From Clostridia bacterium (GTDB taxonomy: Bacteria; Bacillota; Clostridia; Oscillospirales; Acutalibacteraceae), in the NCBI GenBank assembly GCA_017431755.1, contig JAFRKM010000006.1:1-12772 (forward strand): 12,772 nucleotides of DNA, written 5' to 3'. Below, in pieces: positions 7,036-12,772 of this stretch; the stretch's first letter is position 1, and each line of letters opens with the position of its first letter. Position numbers and translations under genes: made by a program. The notes beneath the pieces are model-generated. The model was not told the origin of the DNA. It saw nothing but the letters and a program-made list of their open reading frames with translations, and made no database searches.

Positions 7036-7314
7036 ATGGAAGGAAATGTACCCGCAGATATTGTTACTTTAATCGACGATGAAGGAGTGGAAAGAGAGTT
7101 CGAAGTTTTGGATTTTATAGAAAATTCTCAAGGAAAGTTCTATGCTCTTATGCCAAATTTCCAGCTTGCTGATGAATCGTTAAATAGCGAAGAGACGTAT
7201 TTTATTTTTGAAATGATAGAAGAAAACGGAGAAGAACAACTTGTTGAAGTAGATGATGATGTGCTTCTTGATAATCTTTCTGAAGAATTTGAAAGAAGAC
7301 TGGGAACTATTTAA
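7036..7314 (+). CDS. UPF0473 / DUF1292 family protein
   Basis: This is a 92-residue acidic protein of the DUF1292 (YrzB-like) family, whose molecular role is not established. Typical features are the opening ADIVTLIDDEGVEREFEVLDFIE, followed by YALMPNF and YFIFEMIEENGEEQLVEVDDD, and the closing LSEEFERRL. Asp and Glu are abundant, and no membrane segment or signal peptide is seen. ATG at 7036 is preceded by TAGGAGGA (7022-7029) at 7 nt. The reading frame stays open back to 6964, but that part overlaps the promoter and is not family sequence. In many Firmicutes the gene sits with ruvX and alaS. Here it is alone, divergent from a leader-peptide gene and directly upstream of the 6S RNA. Confidence 0.88.
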   Translation: MEGNVPADIVTLIDDEGVEREFEVLDFIENSQGKFYALMPNFQLADESLNSEETYFIFEMIEENGEEQLVEVDDDVLLDNLSEEFERRLGTI

Positions 7315-7340
7315 ATAACTAAAAATTTAATATGTTTATT

Positions 7341-7522
7341 TTCTACTTAATGCGCGGACTGTGTTCATATAACCCTACAAAATATTTTAGGGAGCCTGAC
7401 TCCTGTATCGGATTGCATGCCTCTTGGGAAATCCACTAGAGGAAGCGTGAAAATATGGGGAAGGCACCCACCTGCTAGATTGCAGGTTATTAAGAACGCG
7501 ATACGCTTAAGTGGATTTTTTT
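7341..7522 (+). ncRNA. ssrS: 6S RNA (SsrS), regulator of RNA polymerase
   Basis: 6S RNA mimics an open promoter and sequesters housekeeping RNA polymerase. The stretch of about 180 nt folds as that family does. The closing stem pairs CTACTTAA (7343-7350) with TTAAGTGG (7507-7514), then GCG with CGC, then GTGTTC with GAACGC after an internal loop. Deeper, GGGAGCCT (7390-7397) pairs with AGGCACCC (7462-7469) apart from one A/A mismatch. A terminal arm holds CCTCT and AGAGG. On the 3' side of the central region is a small hairpin ACCTGC/GCAGGT, as in known 6S RNAs. A T-run (7516-7522) ends it. The wording GGAAGGCACCCACCTGC resembles Clostridia 6S RNAs as I remember them. No clear promoter of its own was found, so it might be made from the upstream transcript. 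Ends are approximate. Confidence 0.8.
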
Positions 7523-7535
7523 ATATGTTTTTAAG

Positions 7536-7565
7536 TTGTACAAGCATTAAAAATTATGATATAAT
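7536..7565 (+). promoter_or_regulatory. Extended -10 promoter of the cvpA-pgsA-clpE-nrdR operon
   Basis: TGATATAAT (7557-7565) is an extended -10 element with a perfect TATAAT (7560-7565). The -35 region TTGTAC (7536-7541) is weak and 18 nt away, as is common for extended -10 promoters. It lies just after the 6S RNA terminator and 32 nt before the first gene. Confidence 0.65.
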
Positions 7566-7597
7566 TAAGTTAAGAAATTTTAGGAGGAAAAAAACTT

Positions 7598-8293
7598 TTG
7601 AATGCATTTATATTAGATGTTTGTGTAGTAATAATTCTTTCTTTTTTTGCAATTGTAGGATTTAGAAAAGGAATATTAAAATCGTTTTTATCCTTAGTAG
7701 GATCGCTTTTTGCGGTGATTCTTGCGGTTTATTTTTCCGATATTATTTCAAAAGCAATTTATTTTAATTGCATATCTCCTCAAATAGAAGAGGAAGTAAG
7801 AAAGATATCAGACACTTCTTTATTAAATGCGGATGTTTTACTTAGTAAACTACCCTTTTCATTTTTCGGCTTTTTGCCAAGGTTTGGAATAACAACTGAA
7901 GAAATTAACCATATTATAAATAGTAACACCGTAGAAGTTCTTCCTTCAAAAATATCTGAAATTTTGTACCCTGTGATTGCAAATATTTTAAAATCAATAT
8001 TCGTAATTGCCTTATTTGTAATTTTTATTTTTGCTATGAAGTTTTTATCTAAATTTCTGTTAAAGCTTTTCAAAACACAATTTTTAAATGGCGCAAATAG
8101 TATATTAGGTGGAGTTTTCGGTGTGTTTAAGGGATATGTAATAATTGTAGCAGCAATGTGCTTTTTAAAAGTTTTTGCCTCTATGGATACTCAGGTTCCA
8201 GAAATATTTACCGCAAATACTATTTCTTCAACAACGATTTTTAAAATTATATACGATAATAACCCCGTTTATGGACTTTTTAAGACAATTTAA
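7598..8293 (+). CDS. CvpA family membrane protein
   Basis: This is a 231-residue integral membrane protein of the CvpA family. The family was first named for colicin V production; its role in Gram-positives is unclear. Hydrophobic segments lie at about residues 5-22, 28-48, 120-148 and 165-190, with a polar, probably extracytoplasmic, stretch between the second and third. The family signature near the N-terminus is D-x(14)-GFRKG, and GGVFGVFKGYVII is the second conserved GxxxGxxKG-like motif. The start is TTG at 7598, with TAGGAGG (7581-7587) 10 nt before it. An ATG at 7602 is out of frame. It is the first gene of a likely four-gene operon, followed 28 nt later by the pgsA-like gene. Confidence 0.82.
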   Translation: MNAFILDVCVVIILSFFAIVGFRKGILKSFLSLVGSLFAVILAVYFSDIISKAIYFNCISPQIEEEVRKISDTSLLNADVLLSKLPFSFFGFLPRFGITTEEINHIINSNTVEVLPSKISEILYPVIANILKSIFVIALFVIFIFAMKFLSKFLLKLFKTQFLNGANSILGGVFGVFKGYVIIVAAMCFLKVFASMDTQVPEIFTANTISSTTIFKIIYDNNPVYGLFKTI

Positions 8294-8321
8294 AAAAATG
8301 AGACTAGCGGAGTGATAAAAA

Positions 8322-8891
8322 ATGAGGGAAATTAGTTATAAAGAAATTTTTAACATTCCAAATATTTTAACTGTTTTAAGAATAATTTTTATTATTCCGT
8401 TTGTTATTGCTGTATCAAAAAACAACTATGCTTTGGCGGGTATTGTGCTTGTGATTTCAGGGGTAAGCGATTTGCTCGACGGGATTATCGCCCGAAAATA
8501 TAACCAAATGACAAAGCTTGGTAAAATGCTTGATCCTACTGCTGATAAACTTACTTTGATGGCAGTAATGATATGTTTTGGGGTTAAATTTCCAAAGATT
8601 TTTCCGTTTATGATATTGCTCATTGTAAAAGAAGTTATTATGCTTGTAGCTGGAGCAGTGTTATTAAAATGCAAATTAACTCCGCCGGCAGCAAGGTGGT
8701 ATGGAAAAATTTCCACAGTAGTATTTTATATCTCGGTAATTACTATAATATTTCTTAAAGCGACTTGGAATATAGATTGCGAAATTTTGAATATTATTTT
8801 AATGGCTCTTACAGCGGTTTGTATGCTGTATGCATTGTACAGATACTTTAAAATTTTTAAAACGATGATAAAAAAGAAAATTATTAATTAA
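8322..8891 (+). CDS. pgsA: CDP-alcohol phosphatidyltransferase, probably phosphatidylglycerophosphate synthase PgsA
   Basis: This is a membrane enzyme of 189 residues that most likely joins CDP-diacylglycerol and glycerol-3-phosphate to phosphatidylglycerophosphate, the precursor of phosphatidylglycerol and cardiolipin. The catalytic CDP-alcohol motif DxxDGxxARxxxxxxxxGxxxDxxxD is complete. It begins SDLLDGIIAR near residue 50, continues TKLGKMLDPTADK, and all four acidic residues are present. The opening NIPNILTVLRIIFIIPF is typical of PgsA, and five to six hydrophobic helices follow. The C-terminus is basic. Other family members, such as CDP-alcohol-type cardiolipin synthase, cannot be fully excluded from the motif alone. 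ATG at 8322 has GCGGAGTGA upstream. clpE follows after 35 nt. Confidence 0.87.
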   Translation: MREISYKEIFNIPNILTVLRIIFIIPFVIAVSKNNYALAGIVLVISGVSDLLDGIIARKYNQMTKLGKMLDPTADKLTLMAVMICFGVKFPKIFPFMILLIVKEVIMLVAGAVLLKCKLTPPAARWYGKISTVVFYISVITIIFLKATWNIDCEILNIILMALTAVCMLYALYRYFKIFKTMIKKKIIN

Positions 8892-8926
8892 AAAGCTTTT
8901 TTAATACTAAATAAGGAGTAACTATT

Positions 8927-11212
8927 ATGCTTTGTTCCAGATGTAAAAGAAGAACAGCCGTTGTGTTTGTTTCTTCTAGCAAGGATTCTTCAAGTGCAGA
9001 GGGCTTTTGCTTTTCTTGCGCAAAGGAAGTTGGAATAAAACCCTTGCAAAATTTAATGGATAAAATGAATATTTCAGATGAAGAACTTGCAAATATGAGC
9101 GAGCAGTTTTCAGATGCTCTGGGAGCAGGTTTTAATCCTGATGAATTAAATATAGAAAGTGAAGAAAATGGATTCACACCAGGCGGAGCTGCAACATTCC
9201 CGTTTATAAAAGGGTTGTTTTCTAATATGATGTTTCAGGGGAAAGAAGACGAACCAGAAAAAAATAAAGAAAATAAAAATGTTAAAACCAGTCAAAAATC
9301 AAAGCGTAAAATGCTTGGTTTATATTGCAACAATTTAACTTTAAAAGCAAAAGAAGGAAAGCTTGATAAAGTTATTGGCCGAGAAAAAGAAATTAACCGT
9401 ACGGTTCAGATTCTTTGCCGCAGAACAAAAAACAATCCTTGCTTAATCGGCGAGCCTGGAGTAGGTAAAACCGCAATAGCGGAAGGCCTGGCACTTAAAA
9501 TAGCAGAAGGATCGGTTCCGTATAGGTTAAAAAACAAAGAGATACATCTGCTTGATCTTACGTCTTTGGTGGCAGGGACGCAGTTTAGAGGCCAATTTGA
9601 AGGTAGAATAAAAGGTTTAATTGACGAAGTAAAAAAAGATGGAAATATAATTTTGTTTATAGATGAAGTTCATAATTTGGTAGGAGCTGGTGATTCAGAG
9701 GGATCTATGAATGCAGCAAATATTCTAAAGCCGGCGCTTTCCAGAGGAGAAATTCAGGTAATTGGTGCTACAACTTTTGCTGAATATAGAAAGCATATTG
9801 AAAAAGATGCAGCTCTAGAAAGGCGTTTCCAACCGGTTAAAGTTTTAGAACCGTCAATTTCTGAAACGGTTAATATTTTAAAAGGCGTAAAAAGCTACTA
9901 TGAAGAACATCATAGAGTGAAAATACCCGATTATCTAACGACTCGTCTTGTAGTTCTTTCCGAAAGGTACATCATAGATAGGTTTTTGCCGGATAAAGCC
10001 ATTGATTTGATGGATGAATCTGCAACTTATTGTGCGCTTAATAATCAGGCACTTTTAAAATACGATATGTTAAATTCGGAGATAGAAAAACTAAAAGCAG
10101 AAGAGGAACAAATTTTAGCTTCTGGTGAAGAAGCCGACTACGAGCGTTTAGCGGAAATTAGATTTAACGTTGCAAAAGATGAAAAAGAAGTAAAAAAACT
10201 TGCTGGGAAAGCACTTGGCAAAGAAGTTACAGAATCCGACATAGCTCATGTAATTGAGCTTTGGACAGGTATACCATCTTCCAAGATCCAAGAAAATGAA
10301 TTTAAAAAAATAGAAAATTTAGAAAGTAAATTAAAAGAAAAAATAATAGGCCAAGATGAAGCTGTTAAAGCTGTAGCATCTGCCATACGAAGAAATCGTG
10401 TTAAAATTAGTTATCGTCGCAGACCTGCTTCGTTTATATTTGTTGGGTCAACAGGCGTGGGAAAAACGGAACTTGTTAAAGTTTTGGCAAAAGAGCTTTT
10501 CGATTCTCCCGATGCACTTATAAGGCTTGATATGTCGGAATACATGGAAAAACATTCAGCTTCAAAAATAGTTGGTTCGCCTCCGGGATATGTTGGCTAT
10601 GATGAAGCCGGACAGTTGACTGAAAAAGTTCGTCAAAAGCCTTATTCTGTTATTCTTTTTGATGAAATTGAAAAAGCCCACCCGGATGTTATGAATATTC
10701 TCCTTCAGGTTCTTGATGAAGGCAAAATAACGGATTCTCATGGCAGAGTTGTAAATTTTGAAAACACTGTTATAGTAATGACTTCTAATGCCGGAAGCAA
10801 CAAAAAAGATGGTTCGCTTGGGTTTGCAAAAAGCGAAAATGATTTGGTAAAAGAAAAGGCAATAAAAGCTCTAAAAGAATTTTTAAGGCCTGAGTTTATA
10901 AGCCGTATTGACGAAGTAATAGTGTTTAATAAGCTATCTGAGAAAGACTATGTAAAAATTGCCGCTTTAATAATAGATGAGTATAAAGAATCTCTTGGCG
11001 AAAAAGGAATAAAACTTTTGTATGATGATAAAGCACTTGAATATTTAGCAAAGAAATCCATTGGTGGTAGCAGCGGAGCTCGTGATTTGAGAAATTTGAT
11101 AAGAAAAGAAGTAGAAGATAAAATATCTATGAAAATAATAGAAAACGGTAGTTTTAATATTGGAAGCATTGAACTTACTGCAGACCCGGAATTTAAAATT
11201 ATAGTTAATTAA
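8927..11212 (+). CDS. clpE: ATP-dependent Clp protease ATP-binding subunit, ClpE-type with N-terminal zinc finger
   Basis: This is an AAA+ unfoldase that feeds substrates to ClpP. The 761 residues start with a zinc-finger module (Cys3, Cys6, Cys28, Cys31) instead of the double Clp-N repeat of ClpC. A linker follows, then the first AAA module with Walker A GEPGVGKT (175-182) and Walker B acids Asp246-Glu247. A helical UVR/M-like insert lies near residues 385-430. The second module has Walker A GSTGVGKT (507-514) and Walker B Asp579-Glu580. LGF at 631-633 is the expected ClpP-docking tripeptide, and RPEFISRIDE is the arginine-finger region. These features fit ClpE better than ClpC, though annotation pipelines may use either name. 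AAGGAG precedes the ATG. I saw no CtsR box or CIRCE upstream, so it appears to follow the cvpA promoter. Confidence 0.9.
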   Translation: MLCSRCKRRTAVVFVSSSKDSSSAEGFCFSCAKEVGIKPLQNLMDKMNISDEELANMSEQFSDALGAGFNPDELNIESEENGFTPGGAATFPFIKGLFSNMMFQGKEDEPEKNKENKNVKTSQKSKRKMLGLYCNNLTLKAKEGKLDKVIGREKEINRTVQILCRRTKNNPCLIGEPGVGKTAIAEGLALKIAEGSVPYRLKNKEIHLLDLTSLVAGTQFRGQFEGRIKGLIDEVKKDGNIILFIDEVHNLVGAGDSEGSMNAANILKPALSRGEIQVIGATTFAEYRKHIEKDAALERRFQPVKVLEPSISETVNILKGVKSYYEEHHRVKIPDYLTTRLVVLSERYIIDRFLPDKAIDLMDESATYCALNNQALLKYDMLNSEIEKLKAEEEQILASGEEADYERLAEIRFNVAKDEKEVKKLAGKALGKEVTESDIAHVIELWTGIPSSKIQENEFKKIENLESKLKEKIIGQDEAVKAVASAIRRNRVKISYRRRPASFIFVGSTGVGKTELVKVLAKELFDSPDALIRLDMSEYMEKHSASKIVGSPPGYVGYDEAGQLTEKVRQKPYSVILFDEIEKAHPDVMNILLQVLDEGKITDSHGRVVNFENTVIVMTSNAGSNKKDGSLGFAKSENDLVKEKAIKALKEFLRPEFISRIDEVIVFNKLSEKDYVKIAALIIDEYKESLGEKGIKLLYDDKALEYLAKKSIGGSSGARDLRNLIRKEVEDKISMKIIENGSFNIGSIELTADPEFKIIVN

Positions 11213-11244
11213 AAATAGATGATTTTAATCCAGGAGGAATTTAA

Positions 11245-11700
11245 ATGAAGTGTCCTTATTGTAATATGGAAGGATGTAAAGTAATAGAATCTCGCAGCGC
11301 TGATGAAGGTTCCAGCGTAAGGAGACGAAGGGAATGTGAAAACTGCGCTAGACGTTTTACTACGTACGAGGTAGTGGAAACTATACCCGTAGTAGTTATT
11401 AAGCGCAGTGGCCAAAGAGAAAAATTTGACCGCAAAAAAGTTTTTGATGGTTTAATGCGTGCATGCGAGAAAAGGGCTATATCTGTTGATGAAATAGAAA
11501 AAATGGTAGATGAAATAGAAACCAAGGTTCAAAATTCCCTGGAAAGAGAAATCCCATCTTCTATGATAGGAGAATACTCAATGGATTTGTTGAGAAACAA
11601 AGACGAGGTTGCTTATATAAGGTTCGCTTCGGTTTACAGACAGTTTAAAGATGTTTCAGCATTTATGGATGAGCTGCAGAAATTCTTGGAAACAAATTAA
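11245..11700 (+). CDS. nrdR: Transcriptional repressor NrdR
   Basis: NrdR represses ribonucleotide reductase genes according to bound ATP or dATP. The 151 residues open with a zinc ribbon, CPYC at residues 3-6 and CENC near residues 31-34, with the RRRRECENCARRFTTYE core that contacts DNA. An ATP-cone domain follows, with VVVIKRSGQREKFDRKKVFDGL and later VAYIRFASVYRQFKD, both typical. Length is exactly as expected. ATG at 11245 is preceded by CCAGGAGGA. It begins 32 nt after clpE and is the last gene of the operon, ending at a strong terminator. No ribonucleotide reductase gene is in the window, so its targets are elsewhere; I did not see NrdR boxes nearby. Confidence 0.97.
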   Translation: MKCPYCNMEGCKVIESRSADEGSSVRRRRECENCARRFTTYEVVETIPVVVIKRSGQREKFDRKKVFDGLMRACEKRAISVDEIEKMVDEIETKVQNSLEREIPSSMIGEYSMDLLRNKDEVAYIRFASVYRQFKDVSAFMDELQKFLETN

Positions 11701-11714
11701 AAAGTGCAAAAATA

Positions 11715-11745
11715 CCGGCCAACGAAAAAGTTGGCCGGATTTTTT
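11715..11745. terminator. Strong bidirectional terminator after nrdR
   Basis: CCGGCCAAC (11715-11723) and GTTGGCCGG (11730-11738) form a perfect 9-bp stem with loop GAAAAA, followed by A and six T (11740-11745). On the minus strand the stem is followed by TATTTTTGC and a further T-rich tract, so it can also end the second leader-peptide transcript, whose stop lies at 11748. Confidence 0.92.
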
Positions 11746-11747
11746 AT

Positions 11748-12032
11748 TTATGAATTAAGCATAAATTTAAATTTTTTGGCTGCGGAATTTAACCATGGTT
11801 TACTTGTTCCTCCGATTATGTTGTTTAGTTCGTCTTCCGACAAATTTTTTGAAATTAAATCAGCGAGCGATAGCATAAACTCTTTAAACTCGTCGTAAGT
11901 GTAACCGGGTACTATACTTATGCAGTAGTTATACAATTCTTGCGGAGAATTTTTGCTTCTAAATTGTTCGATTTTTTCAGGGTCAGAATTAACCTCGTCT
12001 ATTAATTTTAATAGATTCTCATTGTTTGTCAT
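11748..12032 (-). CDS. Nif11-like double-glycine leader peptide (second putative peptide precursor)
   Basis: This is a 94-residue protein with the same plan as the gene at 6511-6822. The leader has LLKLIDEVNSDPEKIEQF and then SPQELYNYCISIVPGYTYDEF, a pattern seen in Nif11-type leaders. It ends NLSEDELNNIIGG with the GG at 74-75. Cleavage there would release a 19-residue tail from Thr76 with Trp80, four Lys and no acidic residue, so the tail is cationic and could form an amphipathic helix. The only Cys (37) is in the leader. No modifying enzyme, C39 exporter or immunity gene is in the window. A bacteriocin-like or signalling role is inference. ATG at 12032 has AAAGGTGG (12047-12040) 7 nt before it. 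The gene has its own promoter, is convergent with nrdR and divergent from the TepA-like gene. Confidence 0.8.
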   Translation of the reverse strand: MTNNENLLKLIDEVNSDPEKIEQFRSKNSPQELYNYCISIVPGYTYDEFKEFMLSLADLISKNLSEDELNNIIGGTSKPWLNSAAKKFKFMLNS

Positions 12033-12093
12033 TTTTATACCACCTTTGTTTTTTTGTTTAATTTTTTATTTAAATATATCACATAATAATAAA

Positions 12094-12121
12094 ATAATAC
12101 TATTATTTCAAATAATGTCAA
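12094..12121 (-). promoter_or_regulatory. Sigma-A promoter of the second leader-peptide gene, with overlapping palindromes
   Basis: On the minus strand TTGACA (12121-12116) is followed by a 16-nt spacer and TATTAT (12099-12094). Two overlapping perfect palindromes fill the region between the boxes: AAATAATA/TATTATTT centred on 12100 and ATTATTT/AAATAAT centred on 12109. They could be a repressor site, but the DNA is very AT-rich. Confidence 0.72.
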
Positions 12122-12191
12122 TACTTTTTTAAAAAAATTATGTATTTGTAAATAAAAATTGGGAAAAATATCATTAAAGGAGTGACTTATA

Positions 12192-12772
12192 ATGAAAAAA
12201 AGTAAATCGAACACTGATGATGAAAAAAAAGAATTATCCGCTGGGACAGAAGAACAATATGAAAGAATACAAAATATAGGTTCGGTAATAGTTCCTTCAA
12301 AAAATAAAAAAATCTACTGCCTTACAATAATTGGCCAAATTGAGGGCCATAATTATCTTCCTAAGGAAAATAAAACAACAAAATATGAGCACATCATTCC
12401 TGAACTTGTGGCAATTGAAGAAGATCCGGATATACAAGGGCTTTTAATTTTGTTAAACACAGTTGGTGGAGATATCGAAGCAGGTTTAGCGATTGCGGAA
12501 CTTTTAGCGGGTATGAGTAAGCCTACGGTTTCTATGGTGATTGGTGGCGGACATTCAATAGGTGTGCCTTTAGCGGTGAGTGCGGATGAATCTTTTATAG
12601 CGAGGTCTGCTACAATGACAGTACACCCTGTTCGGACAAACGGGATGACTATTGGTGTGGTGCAAACTTTTGAATATTTTCAAAAAATGCAAAAGCGAAT
12701 ATCGAATTTTGTTGTTGCCAATTCAAATATTTCAGAAAAAAGATTTTACGAGCTTTGCATGAATACCAAAGA
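12192..12772 (+). CDS. tepA: ClpP-like protease of the TepA family (3' end outside the window)
   Basis: This gene enters at ATG 12192 and runs off the right edge with 193 codons read and no stop. After a charged N-terminal tail of about 25 residues it has the ClpP/crotonase fold: IGSVIVP, a core with LILLNTVGGDIEAGLAIAELL near residues 84-105, GGGHSIGVPLAVSAD with the presumed catalytic Ser122, and TMTVHPVR with His145. The GGHSIG box differs from the MGxAASMG of true ClpP and fits TepA (translocation-enhancing protein), a cytoplasmic ClpP relative in Firmicutes. AAAGGAGTGA (12176-12185) lies 6 nt before the start. In Bacillus tepA precedes spoIIIE/ftsK, so that gene may follow here. No clear promoter was found in the AT-rich gap before it. 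Confidence 0.88.
   Translation, partial: MKKSKSNTDDEKKELSAGTEEQYERIQNIGSVIVPSKNKKIYCLTIIGQIEGHNYLPKENKTTKYEHIIPELVAIEEDPDIQGLLILLNTVGGDIEAGLAIAELLAGMSKPTVSMVIGGGHSIGVPLAVSADESFIARSATMTVHPVRTNGMTIGVVQTFEYFQKMQKRISNFVVANSNISEKRFYELCMNTK

Noticed and set aside
7417..7665. Open frame of 82 codons across the 6S region
   Set aside because: It overlaps the structured RNA and its terminator and runs into the N-terminus of the cvpA-like gene in another frame. It has no ribosome site and no recognisable protein features.
8883..8905. Palindrome around AAAAAGCTTTTTT after pgsA, considered as a terminator
   Set aside because: It is almost only A and T, has no loop, and lies in a 35-nt gap inside an apparent operon, so a real terminator is unlikely.
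1..12772. CRISPR arrays, tRNA or rRNA genes, insertion sequences, transposases and phage attachment sites
   Set aside because: No spaced direct repeats, cloverleaf sequences, terminal inverted repeats or transposase motifs were seen on either strand.

Overview
The window is AT-rich DNA from a low-GC Gram-positive bacterium, most likely an anaerobic member of the Clostridia. The grounds are the hrcA-grpE-dnaK-dnaJ order behind a perfect CIRCE operator, an AdhE-type fermentative alcohol dehydrogenase, UPF0473/DUF1292, a zinc-finger ClpE-type ATPase, NrdR, a Firmicutes-style 6S RNA and a TepA/ClpP-like protein. I cannot name a genus from sequence alone.

Left part (1-1790). The C-terminal alcohol dehydrogenase domain of an AdhE-like enzyme enters from the left edge. 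It is broken by one in-frame TAA at 911-913, exactly where relatives carry a conserved Tyr. It faces ruvX (minus strand) across a shared bidirectional terminator. Between ruvX and hrcA lie a good sigma-A promoter and a perfect CIRCE element.

Heat-shock operon (1726-6514). hrcA (apparently starting at CTG), grpE, dnaK and dnaJ are all on the plus strand and under CIRCE/HrcA control. A GC-rich hairpin lies between dnaK and dnaJ.

Middle (6459-7597). A minus-strand gene for a Nif11-like double-glycine leader peptide ends against dnaJ. Its terminator hairpin lies inside the last codons of dnaJ. Divergent from it is a small UPF0473 gene, followed by a structured RNA best explained as 6S RNA with its own U-tract.

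Right part (7536-12772). cvpA-like, pgsA-like, clpE-like and nrdR genes read as one plus-strand operon ending in a strong bidirectional terminator. That terminator is shared with a second minus-strand double-glycine leader peptide gene. A TepA/ClpP-like gene starts divergently from this peptide gene and runs off the right edge.

The most unusual content is the pair of peptide precursors. Both have an acidic N-terminal leader, a GG-TS cleavage site and a short Cys-free cationic tail. Both have their own near-consensus promoter, and both sit as single genes convergent with a housekeeping operon. No maturation enzyme or exporter is visible here.
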